A stretch of DNA of 64,000 bases from Tumebacillus permanentifrigoris (lineage in GTDB: Bacteria > Bacillota > Bacilli > Tumebacillales > Tumebacillaceae): contig NZ_QGGL01000011.1 of the NCBI RefSeq assembly GCF_003148565.1, forward strand, positions 1-64,000. Reading direction: 5' to 3'. Made by a program: the position numbers and the translations under genes. Below, piece after piece: positions 10,024-18,539 of this stretch (positions are counted from its first letter, which is position 1; each line of letters opens with the position of its first letter). The notes under the pieces are model-generated. The model ran no database searches. It was not told the origin of the DNA and was given only the letters and a program-made list of their open reading frames with translations.

Positions 10024-11175
10024 TTGCAACTCCTGCTGATCGACGGCAACCATATCATGTATTCGGTGCTATTCCGCCACATCGCCAAAGCCAAAAAGCG
10101 CGGCGACTATGAGGAAGCGACCGACCGCATCGTTCAGAAAGCTGCTCAACAATTCACCGTGACGATGCGCAAATTGGTGCGACGTTTCAAGCCCTCGCAC
10201 ATGATCGTCATTTTTGACAACGACGGACAGAACTTCCGCCACCGCCTCTCGCCGATCTACAAGGCGAACCGCAAGGAACGGCCCAAGGAAGTCCACCCGT
10301 TGAAACAAGCGATCTACAGCCGATTCCGCGAGGAGGGCATCCCGTACCTGTACGCCCAGGACTACGAAGGGGATGACCTGCTCGGGACGATCGCGACGCG
10401 GGCTGAAGCTGCACGCTCCTTCCGCCGCATCATCCTCTGTTCCGGCGACATGGACCTCGCGCAGTTGATTACGCAGAAGACCCAGCTCTACCAGATCAAC
10501 TCGGGTGTCTTCACCGGGTCGTGGGTCACGCACAAAAACGTCAAGGAAATCGTGCAAGTCGATCCCAAGAAACTGCCCGAGATCAAAGCACTGCTCGGGG
10601 ATCGCACCGACAACATCAAGGGCATCTCCGGCCTGCGTCGCCCGAACGCGCTGCGCGTCTTGGAGACGTACCCGGACTTGGCCGAGTTCCTCGACTCTCC
10701 GAAAGCGAAAAACAAAACCGAACAGTTGATCCTCAGCCATCGCCAGCATGTGCTGACCAACCTTGAACTCGCTCGCATCCGTTGTGACCTGCGCTTCTAT
10801 ATGCGTTGGGAGGACTACCTCGTCAACAATTGGTGGGGCAGTGATGGCAGCAAGTCCTTCATGAACGCAGTTGAGGCGGAGGACGCAGATGATGAGCTGG
10901 AGGAGAGCGCAGCGGTTGCGACGGTTGAACCGGGCGAGGAAGCAACGCCTGCCAAACGCAAGCGCAAGCGCCGCCGCAAGCCGAAAAGCACTGCAGCTTC
11001 CTCGTTGGAACCGACCGAAGCGCAAGCGCCTGCACCTGCACCGCAACCCTCTCTAGTTGCGGAGGATGACGCTGGCACCACCGAAGCGAAGCCGAAAAAG
11101 AAACGCCCACGCCGTCGTCGCCGCCGGAATCCGAATGCTGGATCGCCGTCCGCTCCGACGGAACAACCGGTTTAA
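10024..11175 (+). CDS. 5'-3' exonuclease (Pol I N-terminal/FEN type) with Lys/Arg-rich C-terminal tail
   Basis: 383 residues from TTG 10024 behind GGAGG. Residues 1-~170 form the PIN-like nuclease domain with LLIDGNHI, IVIFDNDG, YEGDDLLGTIA and LCSGDMDLAQL, supplying the acidic metal ligands. Residues ~175-260 form the H3TH region (IKALLGDRTDNIKGI). There is no polymerase domain, as in stand-alone YpcP/ExoIX-type enzymes that act on 5' flaps and RNA primers. After residue ~285 comes a long low-complexity tail with two basic clusters (KRKRKRRRK and KKKRPRRRRRR) joined by Ala/Pro/Glu linkers, likely nonspecific nucleic-acid binding. The tail is unusual for the family. Confidence 0.85.
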   Translation: MQLLLIDGNHIMYSVLFRHIAKAKKRGDYEEATDRIVQKAAQQFTVTMRKLVRRFKPSHMIVIFDNDGQNFRHRLSPIYKANRKERPKEVHPLKQAIYSRFREEGIPYLYAQDYEGDDLLGTIATRAEAARSFRRIILCSGDMDLAQLITQKTQLYQINSGVFTGSWVTHKNVKEIVQVDPKKLPEIKALLGDRTDNIKGISGLRRPNALRVLETYPDLAEFLDSPKAKNKTEQLILSHRQHVLTNLELARIRCDLRFYMRWEDYLVNNWWGSDGSKSFMNAVEAEDADDELEESAAVATVEPGEEATPAKRKRKRRRKPKSTAASSLEPTEAQAPAPAPQPSLVAEDDAGTTEAKPKKKRPRRRRRRNPNAGSPSAPTEQPV

Positions 11176-11181
11176 CAAAAT

Positions 11182-11218
11182 GAGCCCCTTGTACAGCGGG
11201 GCTCTTTTGTTTTTTTTA
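11182..11218 (+). terminator. Rho-independent terminator
   Basis: gagcccc/ggggctc stem with a 9-base loop, followed by a T-rich run, just after the exonuclease gene. Confidence 0.85.
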
Positions 11219-11294
11219 CGAATGGGGAAGGAATGTGAGCACCTACTGTCAAAAGTTTAATTTAGAATAAAACCGGAGAGCGGAGGCGTTCGGA

Positions 11295-13127
11295 TTGAAG
11301 TTTCAAGCGGCAGGATGTGAGTGGCTGGACATCCAAGGGATTTTGACAGAGGAAGAATACGATCCGTTCCAAGCTCATCTCCTCGAGCTGTTGGGCGACC
11401 TGCTCGGAGCGTTGGACAAAGGGACCGCTGTGGAGTTGGATGCGTTGCTCGCACCTTACGAGAAGCTGGCGCACGAACAAGGCTATCAGTTGGCGGAACG
11501 AGGGTTGGCACTGGAGGATGTGTTGCGACTGGGGCAGTTTGTGCGCAACCAGTTGCTGGGCGACCTGTTCACCCCTGCGATGAGCGGATCGGAAGACCCT
11601 GCGAGGAAGCGCCTGCTCGACGCCTCCGCAGCACTGACACGCTACACCGACCAACTGGTGCTCGGCTTCCATCAGCAGGAGCAGGAGAGTTTTCGCCGCC
11701 GCAGCGTCTACCAGCGCAATCGCGTGTTGGATGCGTTGCCGGTCACGGTTGTGATCTATGACCAGGACGGCACCTGTGAATTTGCGAACAAAAAGTGTTT
11801 GATCGACAACCAGCAGACGCTGGGTCAGGTGCAGGGCAAGCACCGCTTGGAGGTAGCGAGCCTGCACAACGCCAACCCAGACCCTGAGCTTGCTTGGCAG
11901 CGCGTCCTCAACGGCGAACGCGTCCGCCAACGCATCGAATCCTATGGCGAGGGCGGGCTGACCCTGAATGAGAAGGACATGGTGCCGCTCCGTGATGAAC
12001 AGGGGGAGATCTCGAATGTGATCGTTGTCACCTACTCCTCGATCAGCGAGAAGGAACGCCTGTACAACATGCAAAAGCAGTTCAGCTTCGTGCTCGACTC
12101 GATGAACAGCGGTCTGTTGATTCTGAATTCAGACTGTTGCGTCTCCGGCTTCAACCAAAAAGCCCAAGAGATTTTCGGTCTCCAACCGGAAAAAGTGATC
12201 GGGACTACGCTGTCCGATCTCTACGCCACCTATGTCATGGAGGCGGAACCAGACCTGCTCGTCAAGTTGCAAACTCTGGTCGATGAAGGCCAACCGTTGC
12301 ATGGCATCCACAAGACATTTCAGATGTGCGACCGCACGCTGTCGTTGCGCTTGGACGGCAATCCGATCCTCAATGCGAGTGGCGAATCGGTCGGCTACAT
12401 TCTGATCGTCGAGGACATGACGGAGTTGCAGGCGATGCGAGAAGCGATGATGCGCAATGAGAAGTTCGCGCTGATCGGCCAGTTTGCAGCGGGGATCGCG
12501 CATGAGATACGCAACCCGCTGACGACGGTGTTCGGATTCTTGCAACTGTTCGCATCCGGATCGGTCAAGCACGAGAACTTCGCCGACCTGACGCGGACGC
12601 TGTTGATTCCGGAACTCGAACGAGCCAACATCATCCTCTCCGACTTCTTGATGGTGTCCAAGCCGACCGCTCCGCAGCGTTCGGTGGTGGACACTGCGCA
12701 GTTTTTCGAAGATGTGGTGCGGCTGATCGAATCGGAAGCGCACTTGCGCGGCGTGATGCTCCAGATCGACACGGTGGATTTCTTGCCACCGCTCAAAGTC
12801 GATGTCCAGCAGATGAAGCAAGTCTTCCTCAACCTCTGCAAAAACGCCTTCGACGTCACCCCGCCAGGCGGTTGCTTGCGCTTGACGGCGAAGCCGCAAG
12901 TGCAAGGCGCACAGGTTCGCTTTGATGTGATCGACCAAGGGCCGGGCATTCAAGCGGATGACCTTTCCAAAATCTTCGACCCGTTTTTCACGACCAAGGA
13001 GCACGGCACCGGCCTCGGCCTGCCGATCTCGCATCGAATCGTAGAAGGACACGGCGGCAGGCTCAAAGTCCGCTCCGCCCAAGGTGTCGGCACGACGTTC
13101 ACGATCCTGATCCCGATCGGCGAGTAG
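11295..13127 (+). CDS. Soluble PAS-domain sensor histidine kinase
   Basis: 610 residues from TTG 11295 behind GCGGAGGCG. Residues 1-~140 form a helical region resembling RsbR-type N-terminal domains. Two PAS domains follow at ~145-255 and ~260-380. The HisKA dimerisation domain has GIAHEIRNPLTTVFGF near residue 405, with the phosphorylated His. The ATPase domain has NLCKNAFDVTPPG, DQGPGI and the G2 box HGTGLGLPIS. No transmembrane segment, so it senses a cytosolic signal, like sporulation kinases of the KinA/KinE group. No response regulator is adjacent, which fits a Spo0F-directed phosphorelay kinase, but that is inference. Confidence 0.85.
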   Translation: MKFQAAGCEWLDIQGILTEEEYDPFQAHLLELLGDLLGALDKGTAVELDALLAPYEKLAHEQGYQLAERGLALEDVLRLGQFVRNQLLGDLFTPAMSGSEDPARKRLLDASAALTRYTDQLVLGFHQQEQESFRRRSVYQRNRVLDALPVTVVIYDQDGTCEFANKKCLIDNQQTLGQVQGKHRLEVASLHNANPDPELAWQRVLNGERVRQRIESYGEGGLTLNEKDMVPLRDEQGEISNVIVVTYSSISEKERLYNMQKQFSFVLDSMNSGLLILNSDCCVSGFNQKAQEIFGLQPEKVIGTTLSDLYATYVMEAEPDLLVKLQTLVDEGQPLHGIHKTFQMCDRTLSLRLDGNPILNASGESVGYILIVEDMTELQAMREAMMRNEKFALIGQFAAGIAHEIRNPLTTVFGFLQLFASGSVKHENFADLTRTLLIPELERANIILSDFLMVSKPTAPQRSVVDTAQFFEDVVRLIESEAHLRGVMLQIDTVDFLPPLKVDVQQMKQVFLNLCKNAFDVTPPGGCLRLTAKPQVQGAQVRFDVIDQGPGIQADDLSKIFDPFFTTKEHGTGLGLPISHRIVEGHGGRLKVRSAQGVGTTFTILIPIGE

Positions 13128-13128
13128 C

Positions 13129-13166
13129 AAAAAAACCACCGACGTCTGTGGACGCGGTGGTTTTTT
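13129..13166. terminator. Terminator after the histidine kinase
   Basis: A7-ccacc and ggtgg-T6 arms around a 15-base loop; convergent with the HAD gene, so possibly used in both directions. Confidence 0.85.
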
Positions 13167-13183
13167 ACCGTCTATCGTCTCGT

Positions 13184-13996
13184 TTACCGGCTGGCAAGGA
13201 CGATGTTTTCGACGCCATAGAGGATGCCGTCCTCGCCGGCATGCTTGGTCTGAAAGGGCGCGATGGCGAGCAGATCGGGGTGACCATTGCCCATCGCGAT
13301 GCCGCGTCCGACAAATTGGAGCATCTCGCGGTCGTTGAGCCCATCGCCAAATGCGGCGGCTTGGTGCGGGGCAAACCCGAGGTGGTCGAGCAGGGTGGAG
13401 ATGCCGACCGACTTGTTCACCCCGCGCGGGTTGAGATCGAGCGCCCACGGGCGCCAGCGATGCAGGAACACCTCGTCCTCAAAGCGGTCGGTGTAGAGCC
13501 GCTCTTGGCCCTCGTCGAGGAATGCGATGCACTGGTAGATCTCGGGCACCTCGTCCACGCTCTGGTAGAGCAGCGGGTCGCGAAACCCGATCTCGTGGCG
13601 AGCCTGCTGGAAGTAGCGGCACTCGGCGCTGGTGGAGATGAACATCTGCTCAGCCCCGTACAGCAGAAACGAATGCTGATGGACGGACGCACGTTCTAGC
13701 CATTCCACCAGCATCTCACGGGGGAATGGTGTGGCGAACACCGTCTCGCCACGGAAGCCGATGTGTGCGCCATTGCAGGTGATCGCCCAGTCGATGTCGA
13801 GCGCCTCGCGAATGGCAGCCATCTCATACTCGCTGCGCCCGGTGGCGAGCACAGGGAGGATGCCGCGTTGTTTGAGCAGATCCACGGCCCGCTTGGCGGA
13901 GTCGGGGATTTTTTGCTCATGCATGAGGGTGCCGTCCACGTCAAAGAATACGATCTTGATCCCGTCAGTCACCCTGATATCCGATTCACGTACCAT
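13184..13996 (-). CDS. HAD-superfamily (Cof-type) phosphatase
   Basis: 270 residues. Motif I FFDVDGTL (residues ~17-24), motif II LATGRSE, the Lys of motif III in RGVNKSVGIS, and motif IV FGDGLNDREML are all present, and the large C2B-type cap in between marks the Cof subfamily. Members dephosphorylate sugar phosphates, FMN or pyridoxal phosphate; the substrate cannot be read here. ATG 13996 has GTGGAGGCG at ten bases and overlaps the upstream gene by 28 bases; GTG 13972 is an alternative start with a weaker ribosome site. Confidence 0.85.
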   Translation of the reverse strand: MVRESDIRVTDGIKIVFFDVDGTLMHEQKIPDSAKRAVDLLKQRGILPVLATGRSEYEMAAIREALDIDWAITCNGAHIGFRGETVFATPFPREMLVEWLERASVHQHSFLLYGAEQMFISTSAECRYFQQARHEIGFRDPLLYQSVDEVPEIYQCIAFLDEGQERLYTDRFEDEVFLHRWRPWALDLNPRGVNKSVGISTLLDHLGFAPHQAAAFGDGLNDREMLQFVGRGIAMGNGHPDLLAIAPFQTKHAGEDGILYGVENIVLASR

Positions 13997-14241
13997 CGAT
14001 CTGTCGCCTCCACGGAAGTCACGCGGTAGGTGCGTCCGCTTGACAAGATAATAAGATACGAGCTCTGCATCATCCGCCCCACCTCATCCGGGTCGAGCGG
14101 TCCTTCCCACACGGTGCCGTCCATCGTCGTCAAGTCGTGCAGTTGTAAGGTCTGGTTGAGAAAGTGCACCCGCGCCGTGGCGACTTGAATCGCCCGCTGG
14201 CCTGCCGGGTGTATATGAAGGGTTGCTTGATAGTCTGCCAA
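13969..14241 (-). CDS. Hypothetical protein, 90 residues
   Basis: Beta-rich sequence without a signal peptide or membrane segment (LHIHPAGQRAIQVATARVHF, SSYLIILSSGRTYRV). It overlaps the start of the HAD phosphatase gene by 28 bases, so the two are translated from one message. I do not recognise the family. Confidence 0.6.
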   Translation of the reverse strand: MADYQATLHIHPAGQRAIQVATARVHFLNQTLQLHDLTTMDGTVWEGPLDPDEVGRMMQSSYLIILSSGRTYRVTSVEATDRWYVNRISG

Positions 14242-14338
14242 TGTGGTTCACCTCGGTACTTATTCTATCACACCTGATGAAACCTTTCCCCCGTTGATTC
14301 GTACTACTAGGCAAATGAATCTCAAGGAGAGATGAACG

Positions 14339-14662
14339 ATGTACGTAGAGAATCGAAATGATCGTTATTGGGCTTTGGCCGCGCATCTGTCGATCGTACT
14401 CATTCCGTTTTTGGGACCGATTGTGATCTTGATCTTGCGGGCCAACTCGCAATTTGTACGCCAACATGCCTTGCAAGCTCTGTTGTTTCACCTCGTGTTC
14501 GTCGTCTTGATGACCATCTCCGGGTGGTTGGTCTTCCTGTTGATCGGCTTCCCGATGCTGCTGGTCTTCGGCTTGATGGGGATCTATGGAACGGTGCGCG
14601 CCAGTGTGTCGGCGTTGAGTGAACGGTCGTGCAAGTATCCGATCACAGGGAATTGGATCTAA
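14339..14662 (+). CDS. DUF4870-type membrane protein
   Basis: 107 residues with an N-terminal segment (YWALAAHLSIVLIPFLGPIV), the QFVRQHALQALLFHL motif of the DUF4870/Tic20-like family, and a second hydrophobic hairpin, giving three or four membrane segments. Function in bacteria is unknown. ATG 14339 follows AAGGAGAGATG. Confidence 0.8.
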   Translation: MYVENRNDRYWALAAHLSIVLIPFLGPIVILILRANSQFVRQHALQALLFHLVFVVLMTISGWLVFLLIGFPMLLVFGLMGIYGTVRASVSALSERSCKYPITGNWI

Positions 14663-14710
14663 GACTTTGGTAAATCCTAACGGGTAACCTTGTGTGAAAG
14701 GGGTGTCCTC

Positions 14711-14923
14711 ATGGAAAACAGACAACAGATCCTCGACAACATCTGGAGCGACCTCAAGGAAATGCCGCGCATGAAGCTCAACTCCCTGCTCGCCCAGACG
14801 GGCCTCTCGAAGAACATGTACGCGAAGCTCGATGACGCGGATGCCCAGAAGCTGTTTCTCGGACTCCTGACCCGCTTTGACGACGCAGCGCTCGCAGACG
14901 TAGCGCCGCTCGTACAGGCGTAA
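14711..14923 (+). CDS. Hypothetical protein, 70 residues
   Basis: Starts at ATG 14711 behind AAAGGGGTG; a GTG at 14690 lies in frame but has no ribosome site. Predicted helical and soluble, with the pattern LKEMPRMKLNSLLAQTGLSK. No motif recognised. Confidence 0.6.
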   Translation: MENRQQILDNIWSDLKEMPRMKLNSLLAQTGLSKNMYAKLDDADAQKLFLGLLTRFDDAALADVAPLVQA

Positions 14924-14934
14924 CACGAGGGATC

Positions 14935-14968
14935 GGAGGTGGCCATCCGGCGACCTCCACCTATTTTT
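14935..14968 (+). terminator. Weak terminator-like hairpin
   Basis: ggaggt/acctcc stem with a 12-base loop and a T5 run shortly after, between two small genes; it could be an attenuator rather than a full stop. Confidence 0.4.
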
Positions 14969-14985
14969 GTTAGGAGGAACGCGCA

Positions 14986-15216
14986 ATGGACCCCTATACC
15001 TGTCCTTCGTGCCGCAACAAGATGCGGTTTCACATCATGGATCAACAACCGGTCTCGGTCAAACTCAACCCGCAGACGGGTGAAATGATCGGATATATCG
15101 ACGCGACCGACATGATGGCGCAACCGTACAAGGGCGAGGCCCGACTTGTCCAATGCGCACTGTGCGGGCTGAACGGCGGCGAAGCATTGTTCATCAAGGC
15201 TGCGCAACGCATGTAA
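14986..15216 (+). CDS. Small zinc-ribbon protein
   Basis: 76 residues with two cysteine pairs, CPSC near the N-terminus and CALC at residues ~57-60, which would form one zinc ribbon. The remainder is unassigned. Start ATG 14986 behind TAGGAGG. Ends at a strong terminator. Confidence 0.65.
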   Translation: MDPYTCPSCRNKMRFHIMDQQPVSVKLNPQTGEMIGYIDATDMMAQPYKGEARLVQCALCGLNGGEALFIKAAQRM

Positions 15217-15251
15217 AAAAGACCGCTTCCCTCACCGGAAGCGGTCTTTTT
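15215..15251 (+). terminator. Rho-independent terminator
   Basis: Perfect gaccgcttcc/ggaagcggtc stem with A6 and T5 flanks. Confidence 0.92.
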
Positions 15252-15362
15252 GCAACGCATTACCGCCCGATACCAGTAGTAAGGAAGTGGAAACGTGGTG
15301 TATACTGGACAGGATCTTACAATACATTTACATGTGGAATTGAATGGGAGGATGGGTGCTCG

Positions 15363-16184
15363 TTGCTTACGAATTTGTTTTCCATCATGTTTCGTCCGAA
15401 CGTCACCCTCAATCGACTGCTCGAACAGCGTAAGTTTGGTCGCTCGTGGGGCACGACATGGTTTTTGATCGGGCTGAACGTATTGGTGATGTTCATCTTT
15501 GCCATTTTTCTCTTCCGTTTTATAGAATCGCACCGCGCGCCGGAGATGTATCCGCCCTACGAACTCAGTACGCGTGTGGTGTTGTGGGGAATCTTCGCTG
15601 TGCTCTTGATCGGCGGAACCGTCCAAGCGATCCTCTACTTCGGGCTGGGACGCATCTTGTTCTCCTGGATTGTGCGGCTGGGATTGCACATCTCCGCCGG
15701 TCGCAACTATCCGCAAGACCCCTACGAACGGGCGGACAAAGGCCGTCTGCTGGCGATGGTGCATCCGTACACGACTTGGATCTCCCATTGGCCGATGTTG
15801 CTCTTGACGCTGTGCTCTTCGCTCTTGTTCCTGATGCCAGGGCTGATGAGTCTGCTGGAGGACGCCGAGTTCGGCACCAAAGTGGATCGCCAAGCGGAGT
15901 TGCAAGTTACGATCGTCTTCCTGATCTTGATCTTGATCCTGATCTGGAATCTGGTACAATTTGGTATGTGGATCTACATGATCATCGTCCGCACGATCGC
16001 AATTCAGAAGATTTATGGAATTGGCGCAGGTCAGGCATTTTGGGGCCCGTTTCTCATCTACTTCTTGCTCTACTGCGTGGGGATTGTGCTCTATCTGGTA
16101 CTTGTGTTCGTGGTTGAGTGGCTCGGCGGCGGTCCGATCGACACCGGGGGCGTACCTGATGTGAATTCACATCTGAGCATTTGA
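15363..16184 (+). CDS. Yip1-domain-like integral membrane protein, copy 1
   Basis: 273 residues from TTG 15363, the first start after GGGAGG at a 12-base distance; earlier in-frame codons overlap the preceding gene and terminator. Five to six membrane segments are evident (for example LIGLNVLVMFIFAIFLFRF and IVFLILILILIWNLVQFGMW). The opening MFRPNVTLNRLLEQRKFGRSW and the AFWGPFLIYF segment are shared with the next gene. The pattern fits the YIP1 family; the bacterial role is unknown. The pair has a 38-base gap and is likely cotranscribed. Confidence 0.7.
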   Translation: MLTNLFSIMFRPNVTLNRLLEQRKFGRSWGTTWFLIGLNVLVMFIFAIFLFRFIESHRAPEMYPPYELSTRVVLWGIFAVLLIGGTVQAILYFGLGRILFSWIVRLGLHISAGRNYPQDPYERADKGRLLAMVHPYTTWISHWPMLLLTLCSSLLFLMPGLMSLLEDAEFGTKVDRQAELQVTIVFLILILILIWNLVQFGMWIYMIIVRTIAIQKIYGIGAGQAFWGPFLIYFLLYCVGIVLYLVLVFVVEWLGGGPIDTGGVPDVNSHLSI

Positions 16185-16222
16185 GCATCTAAAGCATCAC
16201 CTGAGGAGGTTTCATCCAGCCT

Positions 16223-16960
16223 ATGACTGATCTGATCACGATCCTTTTTAAACCGAAACGCACGCTCGAAAAGCTTCTGATGGAGCGAGACATGAAGCGT
16301 TCATGGCGCGCGACGTGGACGATCATCGTCCTCTACGCGGTGCTCAATCTCATCTACTTCTTGGTGGGTCGAGAGCAACTGATCTCCCCGTTCACACGGA
16401 TGAGCAGGGGATTCGGACTGGACACTGCCAGCAACGGCGTCTCGCTGGCTCTAGCGCTCGGTGTCTGGGCGGTGGTTACGCTGTACTTGCTCGTGGACAC
16501 GATCCTCTCGCGCTTTGGCTGGGAATGGTTTGCCCGCATGGGCATTCGCATGGTCGGGGGGCAACAGTACGCGGCATTGTCTCCAGAGGAGAAGCGGGAA
16601 CGCGGACGGTTGATGCAATTGATCCACCCGTATACGTTATCGGGCGTTGTGATCGCGAGTTTCATCGGGGGGATGATTTCACTGCTATCGATGCAGACTT
16701 CGATGGCTGCGGGAGAATCGGGTGTGGGCGCAATCTTGTTGCAGTTGATCGGCAGTGGCATCGCCTTCCTGCTCTCGATCGGCTCGGTGGTCTTGATGAT
16801 CGTGCAACGCGTGTTCGCGGTGCAACAAGTCTACGGCGTGTCGGGCGCGCGGGCGTTCTGGGGTCCGTTCATCCCGTATGCGGTCTTGATCTTCCTGCTG
16901 CTTGCTCTCACTGTCGCGCTCGTTGTGTTCGCCTTCGTTGCCGCGCTGCAATATGCATAA
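16223..16960 (+). CDS. Yip1-domain-like integral membrane protein, copy 2
   Basis: 245 residues, paralogous to the preceding gene: LFKPKRTLEKLLMERDMKRSW near the start, LMQLIHPYT and ARAFWGPFIPY. Five membrane segments. ATG 16223 follows TGAGGAGG. Ends at a terminator shared with the convergent LysR gene. Confidence 0.7.
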   Translation: MTDLITILFKPKRTLEKLLMERDMKRSWRATWTIIVLYAVLNLIYFLVGREQLISPFTRMSRGFGLDTASNGVSLALALGVWAVVTLYLLVDTILSRFGWEWFARMGIRMVGGQQYAALSPEEKRERGRLMQLIHPYTLSGVVIASFIGGMISLLSMQTSMAAGESGVGAILLQLIGSGIAFLLSIGSVVLMIVQRVFAVQQVYGVSGARAFWGPFIPYAVLIFLLLALTVALVVFAFVAALQYA

Positions 16961-16993
16961 AAAAAACCGCCTCGGGTTACCGGGCGGTTTTTT
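16961..16993. terminator. Bidirectional terminator
   Basis: A6-ccgcc and ggcgg-T6 arms; overlaps the last codons of the LysR gene on the other strand. Confidence 0.85.
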
Positions 16994-17891
16994 GTCTGCT
17001 TGGAAACATCCTGCGGGTGATCTCCAGAAATTCCTTCATCGCCGGGGAGACCCACTTGCTTTTGTGATAGAGCAATTGCGTGTGGACGCTAACGGCTTGT
17101 CCCGCCCAAGGCAGGGCGACCAATCGTCCGTCCGCGAGCTCGTTTTGCACGACGACTTCAGGCAACTGGGCGAGGCCGATCCCGGTGATCACGCATTGCT
17201 TGATCGCTTCGAGGCTGCCGAATTCCAACTGCTGGTCGAGGTAGATGCCGTGGCTGTTCAATTGCTGTTCGAAGATCGTGCGGTACGAACAGCCAACTTC
17301 GGTGAGGAACAGGGTCTCTTCCTTGAGGTCTTGGGGGTATACCGCCTTGCGCTCGGTCAGCGGGTGTGTAGGCGGCGCGATCAATTTGATCGGCTCCTCC
17401 AGCAACACTTCTGCGTGCAGATCGTTGCCCTCTGGCTTGTCCTCATCGAGCAGGAACGCGAGGTCGAGTTCACCACTGCGCACCTGTTGGCGCAACTGCC
17501 AGCAGAGCCCAGGGCGCAACACGATCTTGACACTTGGGAACTTGCGGCGGAATTCCTGCAACAGCGATGGCAGTCGGAAGGCACAGAGCGATTCCGGTGC
17601 CCCGATCGTCAGCGTCCCCTGTGGGACTTGGGCTTCCAGCAATTCCGACTTGGCGGTTTCCACTAACTTCTGAATCTCCGCCACAAACGGCAGGAGCCGG
17701 GTGCCCGCTTCGGTCAGCACGATCCGCTTGCCGAGGCGGTTGAACAACTGGACGCCGAGTTCCTCCTCGAGCGCTTGGATCTGGGCGGTCACGCTCGATT
17801 GCGCGTAGCCGAGCAGATCGGCAGCACGGGTGAAGCCTTTGACTTCGGCGACGACTTTGAAGGTGTTCAGATGACGCAATTCCATCGCCAT
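16977..17891 (-). CDS. LysR-family transcriptional regulator
   Basis: 304 residues. Residues 1-60 are the winged HTH (LRHLNTFKVVAEVKGFTRAA, LGYAQSSVTAQIQALEEELG); residues ~90-295 form the effector-binding fold. It lies only six bases after the cyclodeaminase gene on the same strand, so it is the third gene of a folD-cyclodeaminase-lysR unit instead of the usual divergent arrangement. Regulation of these folate genes is a reasonable inference. Start could be ATG 17891 or 17885. Confidence 0.9.
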   Translation of the reverse strand: MAMELRHLNTFKVVAEVKGFTRAADLLGYAQSSVTAQIQALEEELGVQLFNRLGKRIVLTEAGTRLLPFVAEIQKLVETAKSELLEAQVPQGTLTIGAPESLCAFRLPSLLQEFRRKFPSVKIVLRPGLCWQLRQQVRSGELDLAFLLDEDKPEGNDLHAEVLLEEPIKLIAPPTHPLTERKAVYPQDLKEETLFLTEVGCSYRTIFEQQLNSHGIYLDQQLEFGSLEAIKQCVITGIGLAQLPEVVVQNELADGRLVALPWAGQAVSVHTQLLYHKSKWVSPAMKEFLEITRRMFPSRQKTAR

Positions 17892-17897
17892 ACCGAC

Positions 17898-18539
17898 CTA
17901 TGCGAGGCGGCCGCGCACCGCAGTCACGATCGACTGACGGAGGGCGGTGATGTCGAGTTGAATCTGGTCGCGGGTGGCCGTGAATTGGTTTTTGCGGTCA
18001 AGGTCCTTCAAACCTGGCAGGTTGATGTCCACGGTGAGCAGTGCCGATTGGGCGGCTGCTTCCAGCAGAAAGGCGGCGACGCCGAGGTCGGAGATCACGT
18101 TTTTGTTCGCGGTTTTGGCGATCGTCTGCGAGGTGAGCAGGGCGTCGCGGCAAAGTTCAGCGAGGCGCAACGGGACTTCAGTGGCCGAGATGCCAGCGGA
18201 CTGGAGCGCAAGCGAGCGAGCCGCTTTTTGCTCATCGGTGTCCTTCGGCAGTTTGAGCGCGTTCATATACGTATCAAAAGACTGCATGTCTGCTTCCAAT
18301 AAGTTGTCACACTCACGAATGTTCGCGACCATTTCAGACGCGATCTGTTGCATGTTCGCTTCGAGGTCGACGAACTTCGCGCCTTGGGTGAGGTTGGCGA
18401 CCATCGAGGTCATCGAGGCACCGAGCGCCGCCGCGAGGGCTGCGATGCTACCGCCACCCGGTGTGTGTGACTTGGAAGCTGCTGCGTCGAGGAAACTGCG
18501 AATGGATTGGTCGAAGGTAGTTGCGGTGTTGTTGTCCAT
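17898..18539 (-). CDS. Cyclodeaminase/cyclohydrolase (FTCD C-terminal/FchA family)
   Basis: 213 residues from ATG 18539. The PGGGSIAALAAALGASM motif and all-helical composition match the formiminotetrahydrofolate cyclodeaminase/methenyl-THF cyclohydrolase FchA family. It would interconvert methenyl-THF and formyl-THF, or release ammonia from formimino-THF. The stop of folD and this ATG share a base (TGATG), and AGGAGG lies ten bases upstream, so translation is coupled; GTG 18542 or ATG 18548 are less likely starts. Pairing with folD supports a one-carbon folate role. Confidence 0.82.
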   Translation of the reverse strand: MDNNTATTFDQSIRSFLDAAASKSHTPGGGSIAALAAALGASMTSMVANLTQGAKFVDLEANMQQIASEMVANIRECDNLLEADMQSFDTYMNALKLPKDTDEQKAARSLALQSAGISATEVPLRLAELCRDALLTSQTIAKTANKNVISDLGVAAFLLEAAAQSALLTVDINLPGLKDLDRKNQFTATRDQIQLDITALRQSIVTAVRGRLA

